DNA of 64,000 nt from Narthecium ossifragum (Eukaryota > Streptophyta > Magnoliopsida > Dioscoreales > Nartheciaceae): NCBI GenBank assembly GCA_963920575.1, contig OY986965.1, forward strand, positions 11,794,290 to 11,858,289, given 5' to 3'. This document shows, in pieces, positions 22,301-33,904 of the stretch. Positions within the stretch are counted from its first letter, which is position 1; every line of letters starts with the position of its first letter. The notes under the pieces are model-generated. The model did no database searches. It saw only the letters and a list, made by a program, of their open reading frames with translations, and was not told the DNA's origin. Made by a program: the position numbers and the translations under genes.

Positions 22301-25232
22301 CTTTGATTAAGCCTCCAACCTTAGAGTTGAAACCCTTGCCATCCAATTTGAAATATGAATATCTTGGGCCAAATTGCTCCCTCCCGGAAATCATCTCTTC
22401 ATCCTTGACTCTTACACAAGAGGAAAAACTCATTAAGGTGCTAACCAAGCACAAGAGGGCCATTGGGTGGTCCATTGCCGACCTCAAGGGGATAGACCCA
22501 TCTATATGCATGCACCGCATACATTTAGAAGATGAGTCTAAGAGTGTCATTGAGTTTCAACGTCGATTGAACCCAAACATGAGGGAAGTTGTGTTGAAGG
22601 AGGTTTTTAAACTCCTTGAGGCGGGAGTCATTTTCCCTATCTCGGACTCCAAATGGGTGAGTCCAACCCAAGTAGTGCCCAAGAAATCGGGCATTACCGT
22701 GATTAAGAATGAGAGGGGAGAAAGCATTGCTACTCGCCAAACTACGGGATGGCGAGTATGTATTGACTACCGGAAGTTGAATTCATTCACTAGAAAGGAC
22801 CATTTTCCACTTCCTTTCATCGACCAAATTTTGGAGAGACTTGCCGGGCAAAGTTTCTATTGTTTCCTTGATGGCTACTCCGGATATAACCAAGTGGCAA
22901 TTGATCCTAAGGACCAAGAGAAAACGACATTTACTTGTCCTTTTGGTACTTTCGCCTACCGGCGGATGCCCTTTGGTCTTTGTAATGCACCGGCAACGTT
23001 TCAACGGTGCATGTTATCCATCTTTGGAGACATGATCGAACACTTTTTAGAGATCTTCATGAATGACTTTTCAGTTTTTGGCCAATCTTTTGACTCTTGC
23101 CCTGAGAATCTTACCAAAGTCTTAGCAAGGTGTGAGGAAACAAACCTAGCCTTGAGTTGGGAGAAGAGTCATTTTATGGTAAATGAGGGGATTGTGTTGG
23201 GCCATGTTGTTTCAAGTAGGGGGATCGAAGTTGATAAGGCCAAACTTGAGCTCATCTCTAAACTTCCTCCTCCATCATTGGTTCGACAAATTCAATCTTT
23301 TCTTGGGCATGCGGGTTTCTATCGTCGCTTCATCAAGGATTTTAGCAAAATCTCTCGGCCCCTTTGTGCCTTACTTGCTAAAGACGTTCCTTTTAACTTT
23401 GATGATCATTGCATGCATGCCTATACTACTCTTCGCGAGGCCTTGTCTTCCACACCCATTGTGCACGCACCCGATTATTCACTCCCGTTCGAAATCATGT
23501 GCGATGCCTCGGATTATGCCGTAGGAGCTGTTTTGGGTCAACGGATTGACAAACTCCCTCACGTCATATGCTATGCTAGCAAAACCCTGAATGATGCTCA
23601 AGTCAATTACATGACTACCGAGAAAGAGTTGCTAGCGGTAGTCTTTTCCTTGGAGAAATTTCGATCCTACCTCCTTGGTTCCAAAATCATTATCTTCACC
23701 GATCATGCGGCTTTGCGGTACTTGTTATCCAAGAAGGACGCCAAGCCACGCTTACTTCGATGGATCTTGCTTCTCCAAGAGTTCAATCTTGAATTTAAGG
23801 ATAAAAAAGGCTCATCTAATGTTGTAGCGGATCACCTCTCTAGGCTATCGTCCGAGCACATCTTAGACTCCATTCCAATCAATGAGTTGTTCCCGGACGA
23901 GCATCTTTTGGCCATCGATCAATTTCCCAAGTCGTGGTTTGCTCATATTGTCAATTATCTCACCACCGGACAAATTCCACTCTTTTGGTCCAAAAATGAT
24001 CGAAACAAACTCTTCTCCCATATCAAGAACTATTTTTGGCATGATCCATATTTGCTCAAACGATGCCCGGACCAATTGTTGCGAAGATGTGTTCCCGAAT
24101 CGGAAGTTACGTCCATCCTCACTCATTGTCATTCTCATCCTTGTGGTGGACATTTCTCCGGTAGTAAGACCGCCGCAAAGATCTTTGAATGCGGTTTTTA
24201 TTGGCCTAGCATATTCTGGGATTCTCATAATTTTGCCAAAGCTTGCCTCCGATGTCAACAAGTTGGCACAATTTCTAGACGCAATGAAATGCCCCAAACT
24301 CCCATTCTTGTTTGTGAAGTTTTTGATGTGTGGGGTATTGATTTTATGGGGCCCTTCCCTCAATCCAATGGCTACGTATACATTTTGGTAGGGGTGGATT
24401 ATGTTTCCAAATGGGTGGAGGCAATCGCCACAAAAACTAATGATCATAAAGTCGTGTTGAAATTCTTGCATGCCAATATTTTCACGTGCTTTGGTTTCTT
24501 GAGGACCATCATAAGCGATGGTGGCCCTCACTTCACCAACCAGCATTTTAAATCTCTATGTGAGAAATATGAAATTACCCATAAAGTAGCCACGCCTTAC
24601 CATCCTCAAACTAGTGGTCAAGTTGAGGTGTCCAATCGCGAGATCAAGCGGATCTTAGAAAAAGTTGTGAGAATTGACCAGAGGGATTGGGCATTTAAGC
24701 TCAATTACGCCTTGTGGGCCTATCGAACGGCCTACAAGACGCCAATCGGGATGTCGCCATTTCGATTGGTCTTCGGAAAACCTTGTCATCTCCCGGTAGA
24801 GATCCAACATAAAGCGTTTTGGGCAATTCAAGCTCTTAATTGGGACGCTAATGATATTTCAAGCAATTGGAAACTCCAACTTCATGAGCTTGAAGAAATT
24901 CGAAACAGGCTTACGAGAATACCAAAATTTACAAGGCCCGGACTAAAGTTTTTCATGATAAACTCATAGTTCGGAAAACCTTTGATGTTGGGGATAAGGT
25001 TTGGCTCTACAATTCACATTTTCGGCTTTTCCCGAGAAAACATAAGACTAGGTGGGATGGTCCATTTGATGTCACTAAGGTTTTCACCCATGGGGCCGTT
25101 GAGGTGCAAAATCCTTTTTCGGGGGCTACATTCACTGTTAATGGTCAACGTTTGAAACCTTATGTTCATAGTTTCCCTCTTTACATCACTCTTGAGCCAA
25201 CCGTGATGTTGGCGAAACCATACGATACTTGA
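19345..25232 (+). pseudogene. Athila gag-pol polyprotein, broken
   Basis: One reading frame runs from the ATG at 19345 to about 24905 with three internal stops: TAA 20221-20223, TAG 20863-20865 and TAA 21658-21660. Gag: capsid-like core about 19600-20000, zinc knuckle CFLCSTPGHLVIEC at 20341-20382, then a long Pro/Gln/Tyr-rich stretch. The protease active site is DLGAS (21571-21585). The reverse transcriptase has [10 protein letters not shown], but the catalytic box reads FMND instead of FMDD (Asn codon 23062-23064). RNase H is near 23480-23860 ([12 protein letters not shown] ... [10 protein letters not shown]). Integrase has the H-H-C-C finger near 24125-24265 and the D, D, E residues ([28 protein letters not shown]). 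A 1-base deletion near 24906 shifts the frame; the integrase tail continues in another frame to TGA at 25230-25232. Confidence 0.92.
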
Positions 25233-26400
25233 GCTTTATTGTGTCAAGCTAGAGACGGTAAATCAAGCGCTTGGTGGGAGGCAACCCATCATTTCTTCGT
25301 ATTTTTCTGAATTTGTTTGTTATTTCTTCTTTGCATGATTGATTGTTTTTCCCATTATTTGCATGTTTGATTTTGGTGTGTTTTTGAATTGATCTTTGTC
25401 TGAATAATTGTGATGTCGAGATGGTATGTTGAATTTGTGAGATGATTGATGAGTTGTCTGAGTTAGATGGTTTGTATTGTGGTATTTTAACGCCTAAGGA
25501 GCCTAGTATTCTTATGTGAGATGTGTGGGGAGATTTCCCAGGTTTTTAGCCCAGTTTTGCAGTTTGGTACATAAAAGATCGATCCTCCAAGCGGAGAGGA
25601 TCGATCCTTTATGTCCAATTGAATGGACGCTGGAACCTTGGGACGAAGGATCGATCCTTCTCTACCCAAAGATCGATCTCTCTTGCGAATTTATTCGTGA
25701 CAGAGGGATGGTTTTTAGGTGATCGATCCTTCTCTACCCAAAGATCGATCTCTCTTGCGAATTTATTCGTGACAGAGGGTTGGTTTTGAGGTGATCGATC
25801 CTTCTCTACCCAAAGATCGATCTCTCTTGCGAATTTATTCGTGACAGAGGGTTGGTTTTGAGAAGATCGATCCTTCTATACCTCAGGATCGATCTCTCTT
25901 GCGAATTTATTCGTGACAGGGGATGGTTTTGAGAAGATCGATCCTTCTCTACCTAAAGATCGATCTTACTCACTGGGACACGTCAGCACGACTTAAGTGA
26001 GAACCGTTATGATGCCGCCACGTGGCAAAAGATCGATCTTCCTCTTGAGGAAGATCGATCCTTTGCGGGGTTTTGTGAAAAAATTTATACTCTGGAGATC
26101 GATCTTAGGGCTTCTGATGCCCCCTTTCTTCCCTCACGCTAGCCGCCGCGCCACCCTTGGTCTCCGACTCGGACGCAGATCGCCGCCGCCAACCAGCAAG
26201 CCACCACCCCCATCTCCCAGTGCCCCCACGACCCCTCCCCTTCACTCCTCGTCCCCTAATCGACCCTGGCGCCGTCCACATTTCTTCTTCACCTCCCCTC
26301 GAGCCACCGATGCCGCCGCATCCTCCAAGCTCCTCGTCGCCGGCCACCTTCGTTGTTCCACTTCACCCCAAGGCGAACTCATCCTCTCCACTCACCTCCG
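25233..26400 (+). repeat. Athila pol-env spacer with 72-bp tandem repeats and paired palindromes
   Basis: Just after pol is AAGCGCTTGGTGGGAGGCAA (about 25265-25285), a block I recognise from other Athila elements. From 25577 to 26105 GATCGATC pairs recur at 25577/25599, 25649/25671, 25721/25743, 25793/25815, 25865/25887, 25936/25958 and 26031/26053, all 22 bp apart, with a single site at 26097. Between 25649 and about 25975 they sit in tandem repeats of 71-72 bp that share GCGAATTTATTCGTGACAG. The last 300 bases become GC-rich and lead into the env-like ORF. No gene is supported. Confidence 0.85.
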
Positions 26401-27878
26401 ATGGTTCGCAAGCACACCACCGCCACCAAGAAGGCCGCTGAGAAGGGCAAGGCCGCCGCGTCGTCTTCCACACCACCGGCACGACCTCCATCCGCACCTT
26501 CCACGAGACACTCGGCGCTTCTGGCACCTCCAAGGCAATCTTCAACCCCTCCAGCTTCACCATCTCCCCCACGAGCGTCCATCCCTCCAGCCTCGTCATC
26601 CCGACCAGTGAGGACTCCGAGAGCTCCGTCCACTTCCTCCATGCGTTCTCTAACGGCGTCACCTACGGCTCCGGCAACATCCAAGAGAAAGAGGGCAGCT
26701 TCAACCAACCTTCGCCAATCCAAGAAGATCAAGAAGCAAACCCGGCCGTCCACTGCGCCCACGCTCGTTTGAGGTCTCCATCCAGATTGGCAGCGGGAGG
26801 TAAACCTCGAATATACGTTCGATGTTGAATTCTTCCGCACTGTTGAGCATGCCCAGGATTCCATAGAGATGTTGGAGACCCGTGGTCTCCTTTCTATTTG
26901 TACACCTGAGACCACTGTATACCCTAGGCTTGTCTGCATGTTCTACCAGAACATGACATCCATTGCCTACGGGGATGAGCGGGACGATGCTGTCGATGAG
27001 TACTTCCCCTGCCTTGGCTTCACATCCATAATTGACAGGGTCGGCGTTACCTTGACGGCCAAGGCCATATGCGAGATTTTGGCTATTTCGGCGCGCTGCC
27101 CTGGTCTTTATAGGCTCCGGCCTGAGGAGTTATACCGTCATCCCAGCGAGACTCATTTTGTTCTTAACCCGGATCGCATAGGCGGGGGAAAATTTACACG
27201 GGTAGAGCTGTCGGCTCAATTTTGGTTGTTCGACGATATTCTGCGTCGTAATGTCTTCCAGAATGGCCATGACCAGTATCGAACTGGTCATTGGCTTTGC
27301 ATTCTGTGGTTGTTGGCCAAGGGGTGGGCGGTCAACATACCCCAGCAGATTTTAGAGGACAGATTTTAGAGGATATGTCGTTGTTTTACTGCGGGGCGAT
27401 CAAGGACAAGAAAACGAGCTATGCCAAGAAAGCCGTGCCGCACTCGTGCCTTATTTCTGCTTTACTAGCGAGCCAGGACCTAGTCCCCGAGGGCGAGTCG
27501 ACTGTCTCCGACGAGGCCCTCAGGTTTGCGCATTTCAGTGGCCCCACCTGGGGCAAGGTCCTCGGCCATATGAGGAAGGCCGGTGCGCCAGTCTGGCAGC
27601 CGCGTCCTCGGTGCCCCCCACCTGAGTTCGGACCCGTGGAGCACCCTACCATGGGTGAGATCTATCGGGAGCACCGGGCGTTCCAGGACACGGTACTGCG
27701 GCGGTTGGACGAGGTAGACGTGCGTGACGCCGCCCTTCGACAGGACATCACCGCACTTCATCAGGTCGCGTCGAGTATCCTCGCGCGTCTCGAGGCCATC
27801 CACCCACCACCTCCGCCGGTCATTGCTATCGTTCCTTTCCGACCTCTTATCTTTCCAGACCCGAGACCTCATGGATGA
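26401..27878 (+). pseudogene. Athila env-like ORF ('putative plant transposon protein' domain)
   Basis: It starts MVRKHTTATKKAAEKGK, a basic start typical of Athila ORF3, followed by a Ser/Pro/Thr-rich low-complexity stretch. The conserved domain then runs about 26780-27400 (DVEFFRTVEHAQDSIEMLET, GLTSIIDRVGV-like text, FVLNPDRIGGGKFTR, GHWLCILWLLAKGWAVNIP). The carboxyl third continues through SYAKKAVPHSCLISALLASQ to a Pro-rich end and TGA at 27876-27878. Two lesions are visible: TGA at 26770-26772, and a 14-bp tandem duplication (27346-27359 and 27360-27373) that shifts the frame. The role of this protein is unknown; envelope function is only inferred from its position. Confidence 0.85.
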
Positions 27879-29728
27879 TAGACTGTATCTAGGGGTATTC
27901 TGTATTTTCTGGATGGTGGAGTGGATCTCTTTTTGTGATTGGAGGGTGGGTAACTTTTTGTATTCCATTGCTCTACTTTTGTATATGGTTGGCATCGATG
28001 ATAGTGGTTATATATATATATACACATGATTTTTGGTGTGGGGGTGTGCTCCGGGTGTGGATGTATGTCCGTGGATGTATGTCTGTGGGTGTATGTCTGT
28101 GGATGTGGATGTATGTTTGTAAATGAAGATTGCGATGGTTACATTTCTGTATTTCAATTTGAATGAATGTAAAAATGATTGGATGCAAATGACATCTTTG
28201 TACAGCCCTTAGGTTTATTGAATAAATAGAGGGAATGCTGCCCAATTTTTCTCAAAATTTTTCATATCTATTCTTTGATTTCCATAATGTTATGGGGGGT
28301 ATTTCCTCTATGTTTTTACAGGGCATACGAGCTATGAATAGCAACGCAAAATACAACATTTTGACATCACAACTGTACTGTTTTTCACAACTAACCTTGA
28401 CCCTAACTCCTTTCATACCTTTCGTCAAGGTTACATTTTCGTCCATCTCGTCATAAGGTTATCTCTATACTTTACCCTTCTTCCGTGCTTGAGGACAAAC
28501 CCGCTTAAGTTAAGGGGTATGATTGCATCATGTTTATACATAACCTGTGATCAATCTACATTTAGTCACATGTTTATTTGATGGGTAAATATGCGAAAAA
28601 TTTTCAATTCTTATGCTAGCATGGATGACTATTGCATAATTCATCTTGATTCTCATGCTTTGTAAAATTTGGCAAATCATTTCATGAGTAGTGCTATTCT
28701 TCTACTTTAATTCTTCTTGCGATGCATTAAGGACATTTAAGTAATCCAATCCACTTATGCACTTACACTTGTATGAGGGGGCAAGTAGTGTTTGATTGGG
28801 GGACCTTGATAGATTGGGGGTCCAAAGCTATTTACACTCGATTGAGATGACTTGTAGTAGGGTTCGAAGCCAAGTTAGAGGCCGAGATCCAGGTTAATAA
28901 AAGTGACTAGTCTTGATTTGTAGCCTTCTAGGCTCGAGTAGTTAGATCCGAGGGGTGCTTCAACACCTAATGCCCCAAAGCCATCGGGCTTGGAAGTCAT
29001 TGATCTAACACTCGTTAAATGGGCCTATTAGAAAGCTTAAGGGATCAAGGCATTGCACGGTCACGTTAGTATCAAATAAAAGCTTGTTGGTCAGCTGTGA
29101 TTCGTGGCCTGCTAGGTTCGGGAAATTAAGCCCGAGAGGTGCCTTAACACCTAGTGCCTTTAGGTCATTTGACCGAGGAGCCACTGGCCCAAATCTCGTT
29201 ACATGGGCCTAGTAGAAAGCCTAAGGGATCATGGCATTGCACGACCACTGGTTTTAGTGAAAAAAAAGAGAGAGAAAAAAAAGAAAAAAGAAAATAACAA
29301 AGATTTTATTTTAAATAAAACTTGTCATTTGTTCAACCGGTGTGAAACGCTAAGGATATCTAGTTTTGATTGGAAACCTACTTGAATGACTATGAGACCC
29401 CAAATACTTGAGTAGCAACTTTCTCTATACGGATTGCTTAGATGAGCTTTGATCTTGGTCAAGTGCTTTGAAATTTTTGAATGATGCTATTGATGGAATT
29501 ATTCGCTTGCATTTTACTTGTACTATGGGTTGATGGATGGAGCTATGCATTCGAATCTATGTGTGCATATGAATGAATCTTGATTACATAGGAACCAAAT
29601 CTATTTGAGAAGTGACTAATTGTTGATCGGAGGGATTGCTCTTTAATAGTTTCTTATTTCTTCTCTTTCCCTTCAAGTTATTTTTCTTTTGCTTTGCTCG
29701 AGGACTAGCAAAGTTCAAGTTAGGGGTG
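27879..29728 (+). other. Athila 3' untranslated region with minisatellite, second purine tract and direct repeats
   Basis: No coding sequence. A TGGATGTATGTC-type minisatellite lies at 28056-28125. Around 28478-28522 is GCTTGAGGACAAACCC followed by GTTAAGGGGTATGATTGC, which resembles the purine tract plus LTR start at 29700-29740. Two diverged direct repeats of about 165 bp (about 28917-29085 and 29093-29250) share AACACCTA, GAAAGC and GGCATTGCACG. An A-rich run lies at 29260-29300. Confidence 0.6.
29715..29728 (+). other. Polypurine tract of Athila
   Basis: The sequence CAAGTTAGGGGTG immediately precedes the 3' LTR start at 29729, the expected site of plus-strand priming. Confidence 0.75.
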
Positions 29729-31375
29729 TGATAAGACGTGAAAAGTGCATAAATCACCCTTTTAACTTGGCCTTGTTAGTCTCCGAGCAAGGCTTTATTG
29801 ACGAATGTTACCCTATGACAGGTACAAGAGCTCTCAATGAGGATTGGATCAAGTTCCAAGCTTAAACGATGTCATTCGGGCCAGTTTTTATGAAGAAGAT
29901 CGATCCTTTATTGAAGAAGGATCGATCCTTTGAAGTACATTAAGAAGAATCCAAGCGGGACAACAAGGATCGATCCTCCATAAAGAGAAGATCGATCCCT
30001 TATGTGCATTTTTCAGTGACAGAACGCAAGTTCTGAAGGATCGATCCTCACTACAGGAAGGATCGATCTCTCATGTGCATTTTCCAGTGACAGAACGCAA
30101 CATTCTAGAGGATCGATCTCCACCTACTCTAGGATCGATCTTCATCGGGGCGTAGCCAGAATTCAAGAAAGAAAAGATCGATCCTTTCCTATAGGAGGAT
30201 TGATCCTCCACGGGACCAGTGATCACACGAAGAGGAAGATCGATCCTCTACCTTACAAGGATCGATCCTTTTGTGCCAGCCGAGCAAAATCAATGGTCCA
30301 GATCTAATCTGAGTGGGGGAGGCTTGCTTACTATAAATAGACCCCTTATGGGGGATTTTAGTGATCTTCTCTTAGTCCTTTCTCCAGCCCTTCTAGTTTT
30401 CTTACCCAATTGAGAGGAGGACTTCTTGGAGGGAATCCATGGGAGGAGAGCTTCATCAACCTCCATCCATGGATCAATCCAAGATGAGTAGCTAACTTCC
30501 TTTCTCTTGGGATTTCCATGTAGTTGTAGGATTCTTTTGTAGTTTTCTTAGGGTTTTTGATGTGTAATCTTTAGGGATGATCTAGTGTATGGATTTGAGC
30601 ATGATTTCTTTATCTTTGTACATGGATCTTATATGTTGAATGGATGAATGCCTTTCTTTGGTATGAGCTAGAACTTGTGCATGGTAGGTGTTTGTTATTA
30701 TGCCCCAATGAGTTGGATGTGCTAGAAACACATCCAATTACATTGGGATGATGAATAACCCTAGATAAGATATTAGGGATGCTAGAACCATCCCTATCTC
30801 TCTAATTAGAGGATCCATTCTATCTTTCTCTTGCATTGGATTCGAGGTGCTAGAACCATCTCGATCCAATGCCCGATTCCATACAATACCTTTACCTTGC
30901 GACGAATCGATCTTAATCGAAGGTTCATTAGCGACGATAGAAGCTAATCACTCATTCGTCGACTTTGTGAATGTGATTCTTTCCGGCGGATGATTCTAAC
31001 CCGACTTCCGTTGAGCGATAAGTGAGGCTAACCACCCGTTTGTTGACTTCTTAATTTCGATCGTCCCAATTGGATTACACACCTCAATTCCTTAGGAGGC
31101 TACATTAGAACCTACAATGAAATGGAGATCCCAAGACCTCTCTATATTAGTTATACTTCTCTTCACTTAGCTAATTACTTTAATAGTCATTAATCCAAAA
31201 TCCAAATCAGTTTAGCTAGTTGTTTGGAGTTATCTATCTAGTACGTTAGTCAATTCTCATTTCCCTGCGGATCGACCCGAACTCCCGCTAACTACGTAGT
31301 AGTTAGTTAGGATTAGGTATAAATTGTAATCTTGACGCCCTAGTCACTTTTACGACGAGTGGTTTGGGCGCGTCA
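29729..31375 (+). repeat. Athila 3' LTR
   Basis: Same length as the 5' LTR and aligned without net indels. All six GATCGATC pairs are present at the matching offsets (first at 29898). Several half-sites mutated to GATCAATC in the 5' LTR are intact here, and one intact there (17905) is GATTGATC here. The TATA box is at 30332-30339. Confidence 0.93.
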
Positions 31376-31740
31376 GAATCCTGCTGAGCTTATCACTCAC
31401 TCCTACCCGGGCTGCGTTTTGCAGGTGCAGGCATCAGCTCTTTTTCCGTAGATCCCAACTGGACAGACACATGGTAGTGTGTCGGCTTCGGAGGTGTTCG
31501 AGGACCTGGGGTTCATTTCATTGTGTTGGATGACTTAAATGTATAATTTCCTTCTGTAAGGATTTGGAGGATTCAATATATTGTATCAGAATCTTGAATT
31601 TTATTAGAAATTTTATTTTGACCTCAGATTCAAATGTTAATTAGTTGTCTTATCTCATTGTGATCGCGCTTTTGATGGATTGAATAGAGTAGAAATCCTC
31701 AGACCTCGGCCCGGATGGGTTTTCTGGGTCGGGGTGTGAC

Positions 31741-32519
31741 AGTCCATGTCATGCTTTCTGGTATTGGGTTTTGTCATCTTGTATCGCTTCTAGTAGGAGA
31801 AAGAATGGCGTCTTGCTCATTAAATTCAAATGTTTGTTCCTTATAATGTTCTTAACTTTTCTCATAATGGCCACTATCGTGGCCATTGTTGAACGATATT
31901 GTTCATTGCTGCAAAGAAGCATTTATAGCATACAATAAAAATCCTTTTCCATAAACAAGAATGCAAAATTCTCTTTTTCAAATCATATAAAGAAGAAATC
32001 AAAAATAAACTTGCAATACAACTACCAGACCATCATACATGGAAGAGAGAAAAGAGAATAATATATATACCAGTGAATTTCAACTCCTTCATAAGCAATT
32101 AAAATCAAAATTCTCTTATCAAGGATTTCTCTTTTCTAAAACAGACAATAGAGTAATGTTTCAAATTGGCAATAAAAACTAGCTTCAATATCATACATTG
32201 AAGAGAGAAAAGAGAATTAAGTAAGAACATGCCCTATTAAGTCCTTTTTATTCAAAAAATCCCAAATTTCTCTTTTCCAGGTTTTCTCTTTTTTAAACCT
32301 ATAATCTATAACCTAGAAATCTTTGAAAATTGGCAATTCAATTTGAATTATTAAACATACATTGAATAGAGAGAATAGAAATAAGCAGGAACCAAGCCCT
32401 ATTCCTTTAAATTCACAAAATCGACAAATGTATAACCAATCTAGCAGATTTTCTCTTTTTCAAATGTATGACGACTTGCATCACTTAACACATATTGAAG
32501 AGAGAAAAGCAGATTCATT
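31741..32519 (-). pseudogene. Continuation of the MULE minus-strand gene and flanking DNA
   Basis: Directly after the solo LTR, the minus strand codes a basic/hydrophobic stretch (KVKNIIRNKHLNLMSKTPFF, FLLLEAIQDDK). It fits the N-terminal part of the gene at 13292-15230. The remainder to 32519 is AT-rich, probably introns, and carries the repeated 'gaagagagaaaagag' phrase. Confidence 0.5.
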
Positions 32520-32726
32520 ATGGCCCCCGTTTGGCTATCCCGCGGATCCGGAATTTGCGGGATCTAGAATCTGGAATCCGTCTGGAATCCATAGGGGCGA
32601 ATTCCGAACGGCGTCCACTCGGGAGAAGCGTGATCTGCACAGTTGATTGCTTATCCAAACAACTGGGGGTTGGTAGCCATAGGTCTCGTGAGCACATGGG
32701 CGAACCCTCTGGTATAAACATAGGCG

Positions 32727-33209
32727 ATGGTGTGGGTGATGGTGGACAGCTGTCGTCTGATGGGGTTTCTGATGGGCCATTGGCTAGGCAGTCCAATGTG
32801 CATGGGCCGGCTAGTGGCCCAAGAGAGGATAATACCGGGCGGAAGGTTTGCCCCCATCCCGATTGAGGCTTGTGTAGCCACTCAAAATGCATGCCATTCT
32901 ATAATTCGCGGGAAGGAGTCTGGCGTAGGTAAAGTCTCTCCTTGTATCTCAGAGGAGGATCTCGACGCCTTGCATGAAGGTGCAGTCTGTCGCATGCTTG
33001 AAGTTCTTGTTAAGCAGGTTCCTTCCTTAGAAGAGCTACCATGTCCGGAGACCCTCTCGGACGGCAATGACGACCCTCCAATGGCGGAAGCTGATTGGGA
33101 TGCCGGAGTCGATGAGGGTGGGGTCCCTGCTGAGGACCTCCCTCATAGAAAACGACCTCACCTCTCCTTGCTAGATGAGCAGCTGGCTACTTCCCTGGTG
33201 AATCCATGA
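32727..33209 (+). pseudogene. LINE ORF1-like remnant
   Basis: A 160-codon frame ends in TGA that overlaps the ATG of ORF2 (33209). It includes an acidic segment (MAEADWDAGVDEGGVPAEDL). No zinc knuckle or RRM is visible, so assignment rests on its position upstream of ORF2. It may simply be the carboxyl end of ORF1. Confidence 0.4.
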
Positions 33210-33904
33210 AGCTCTTCTTCTGGAATACCCGGGGAGCGGGGCCGACGAGGGTGGTGAGGACTTGTCGGCGGGTAGCGGAGGAGTATATGGTAATGGTCTC
33301 ATCTTTTTGATTGATGTCATTGTAGCTGCTAACAAGTTGAGTTGGGTGCAGAGTAGATTGGGTAGGGGCTGGTGCAGCTACATGATTCCAGCCGTGGGGA
33401 GACACGGTGGCATTTTTGTTGTTTGGAAACGTGGGCTACGGAGGATTTCCATGACTCACCAATCTCAACAGGTGATGCATGGGATCGTTTCTTGCTCAGA
33501 GTTTGGTCAATTTGCTATTGCGGCTGTGTATGGGGGAGAACTGCTGCAAAAAAGCGTGAGCTCTGGGACTATCTGACTCGTTTTTGCTATGTTGGGCTGC
33601 CTCTTGTAATTGCTGGTGACTTCAATGCGATTGTCTCTGCTGAGGAGAAACAAGGGGGTGTTGCGTTTGTTTTTGGGCACTTTGAGAGGGATTTTCTCAA
33701 TTTTATCTTTGTTAATGACTTGGTTGACCTTGGTTTCACTGGTTTTCAGTTCACCTGGACTAACAGTTAGAGTGGTAGAGATAGGATAAAGAGAGGTTGG
33801 ACAGGGCATTGGGGAACACTAGTTGGAAGGAGAACTACCCGTCGACCTCTGTGAAACACTTGGTCCGGGTCGGTTCTGACCATGTGCCGGTACTGGTCAC
33901 CTTG

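Larger units (their letters stand above)
17436..31375 (+). mobile_element. Complete Athila-type Gypsy retrotransposon with env-like ORF
   Basis: Two LTRs of identical length (17436-19082 and 29729-31375, 1647 bp each) flank a 10.6-kb interior. The target-site duplication is AAATC (17431-17435) and GAATC (31376-31380), one mismatch. A primer-binding site complementary to plant tRNA-Asp follows the left LTR, and a purine-rich tract precedes the right one. Order: gag, protease, reverse transcriptase, RNase H, integrase, long spacer, env-like ORF, long 3' region; this order plus the env-like ORF defines the Athila lineage. By eye I count about 47 differences between the LTRs (near 3%). At a rice-like substitution rate that would mean an insertion around one million years ago. 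Gag-pol and env are both broken, so it is not autonomous now. Confidence 0.93.
15294..31740 (+). mobile_element. Solo LTR (Gypsy/Tekay-like), interrupted by Athila element
   Basis: It starts TGTGAGGACCTG (15294) and ends GGGTCGGGGTGTGACA (31740), flanked by GTTCA and GTCCA (4 of 5 matching). Excluding the nested Athila (17436-31375 plus 5 bp) it is about 2.5 kb with no coding domain. The first 150 bases (CCCCAAGGGTAATTTGG, AAATTGCGCATTGGCGG) match the reverse complement of the LTR at 34840-36940, so both are one family. A TATA-like TCTATAAGTAG lies near 15667. The region just upstream (15558-15660) is crowded with CGATCGATCG-type motifs. Near the 3' end is the TTTTGCAGGTGCAGGC block typical of such LTRs. 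Confidence 0.8.
9816..32519. mobile_element. Decayed MULE (Mutator-like), interrupted by solo LTR plus Athila
   Basis: Two opposed gene remnants define the MULE: a MULE transposase on + (about 10700-12997) and a second gene on - (13292-15230 continuing at 31741-31930). The left edge is placed near 9816, where a new AT-rich sequence starts. Terminal inverted repeats and a 9-bp duplication could not be identified, so both edges are approximate. The solo LTR 15294-31740 cuts the minus-strand gene, and its coding text resumes directly across the insertion. A 'ttgaagagagaaaagag'-like phrase recurs in the gaps of this gene (14070, 14550, 32050, 32200, 32350, 32490) on both sides, further evidence that both sides belong together. 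Confidence 0.6.

Noticed and set aside
21903..22550. 215-codon minus-strand ORF, with similar antisense ORFs at 23863-24546 and 20509-20703
   Set aside because: Antisense shadows of the Athila gag-pol frame with no motif of their own.
26105..26939. Several Pro/Arg/Gly-rich ORFs on both strands
   Set aside because: Products of high GC content at the start of the env-like ORF; only the frame from 26401 leads into the conserved domain.
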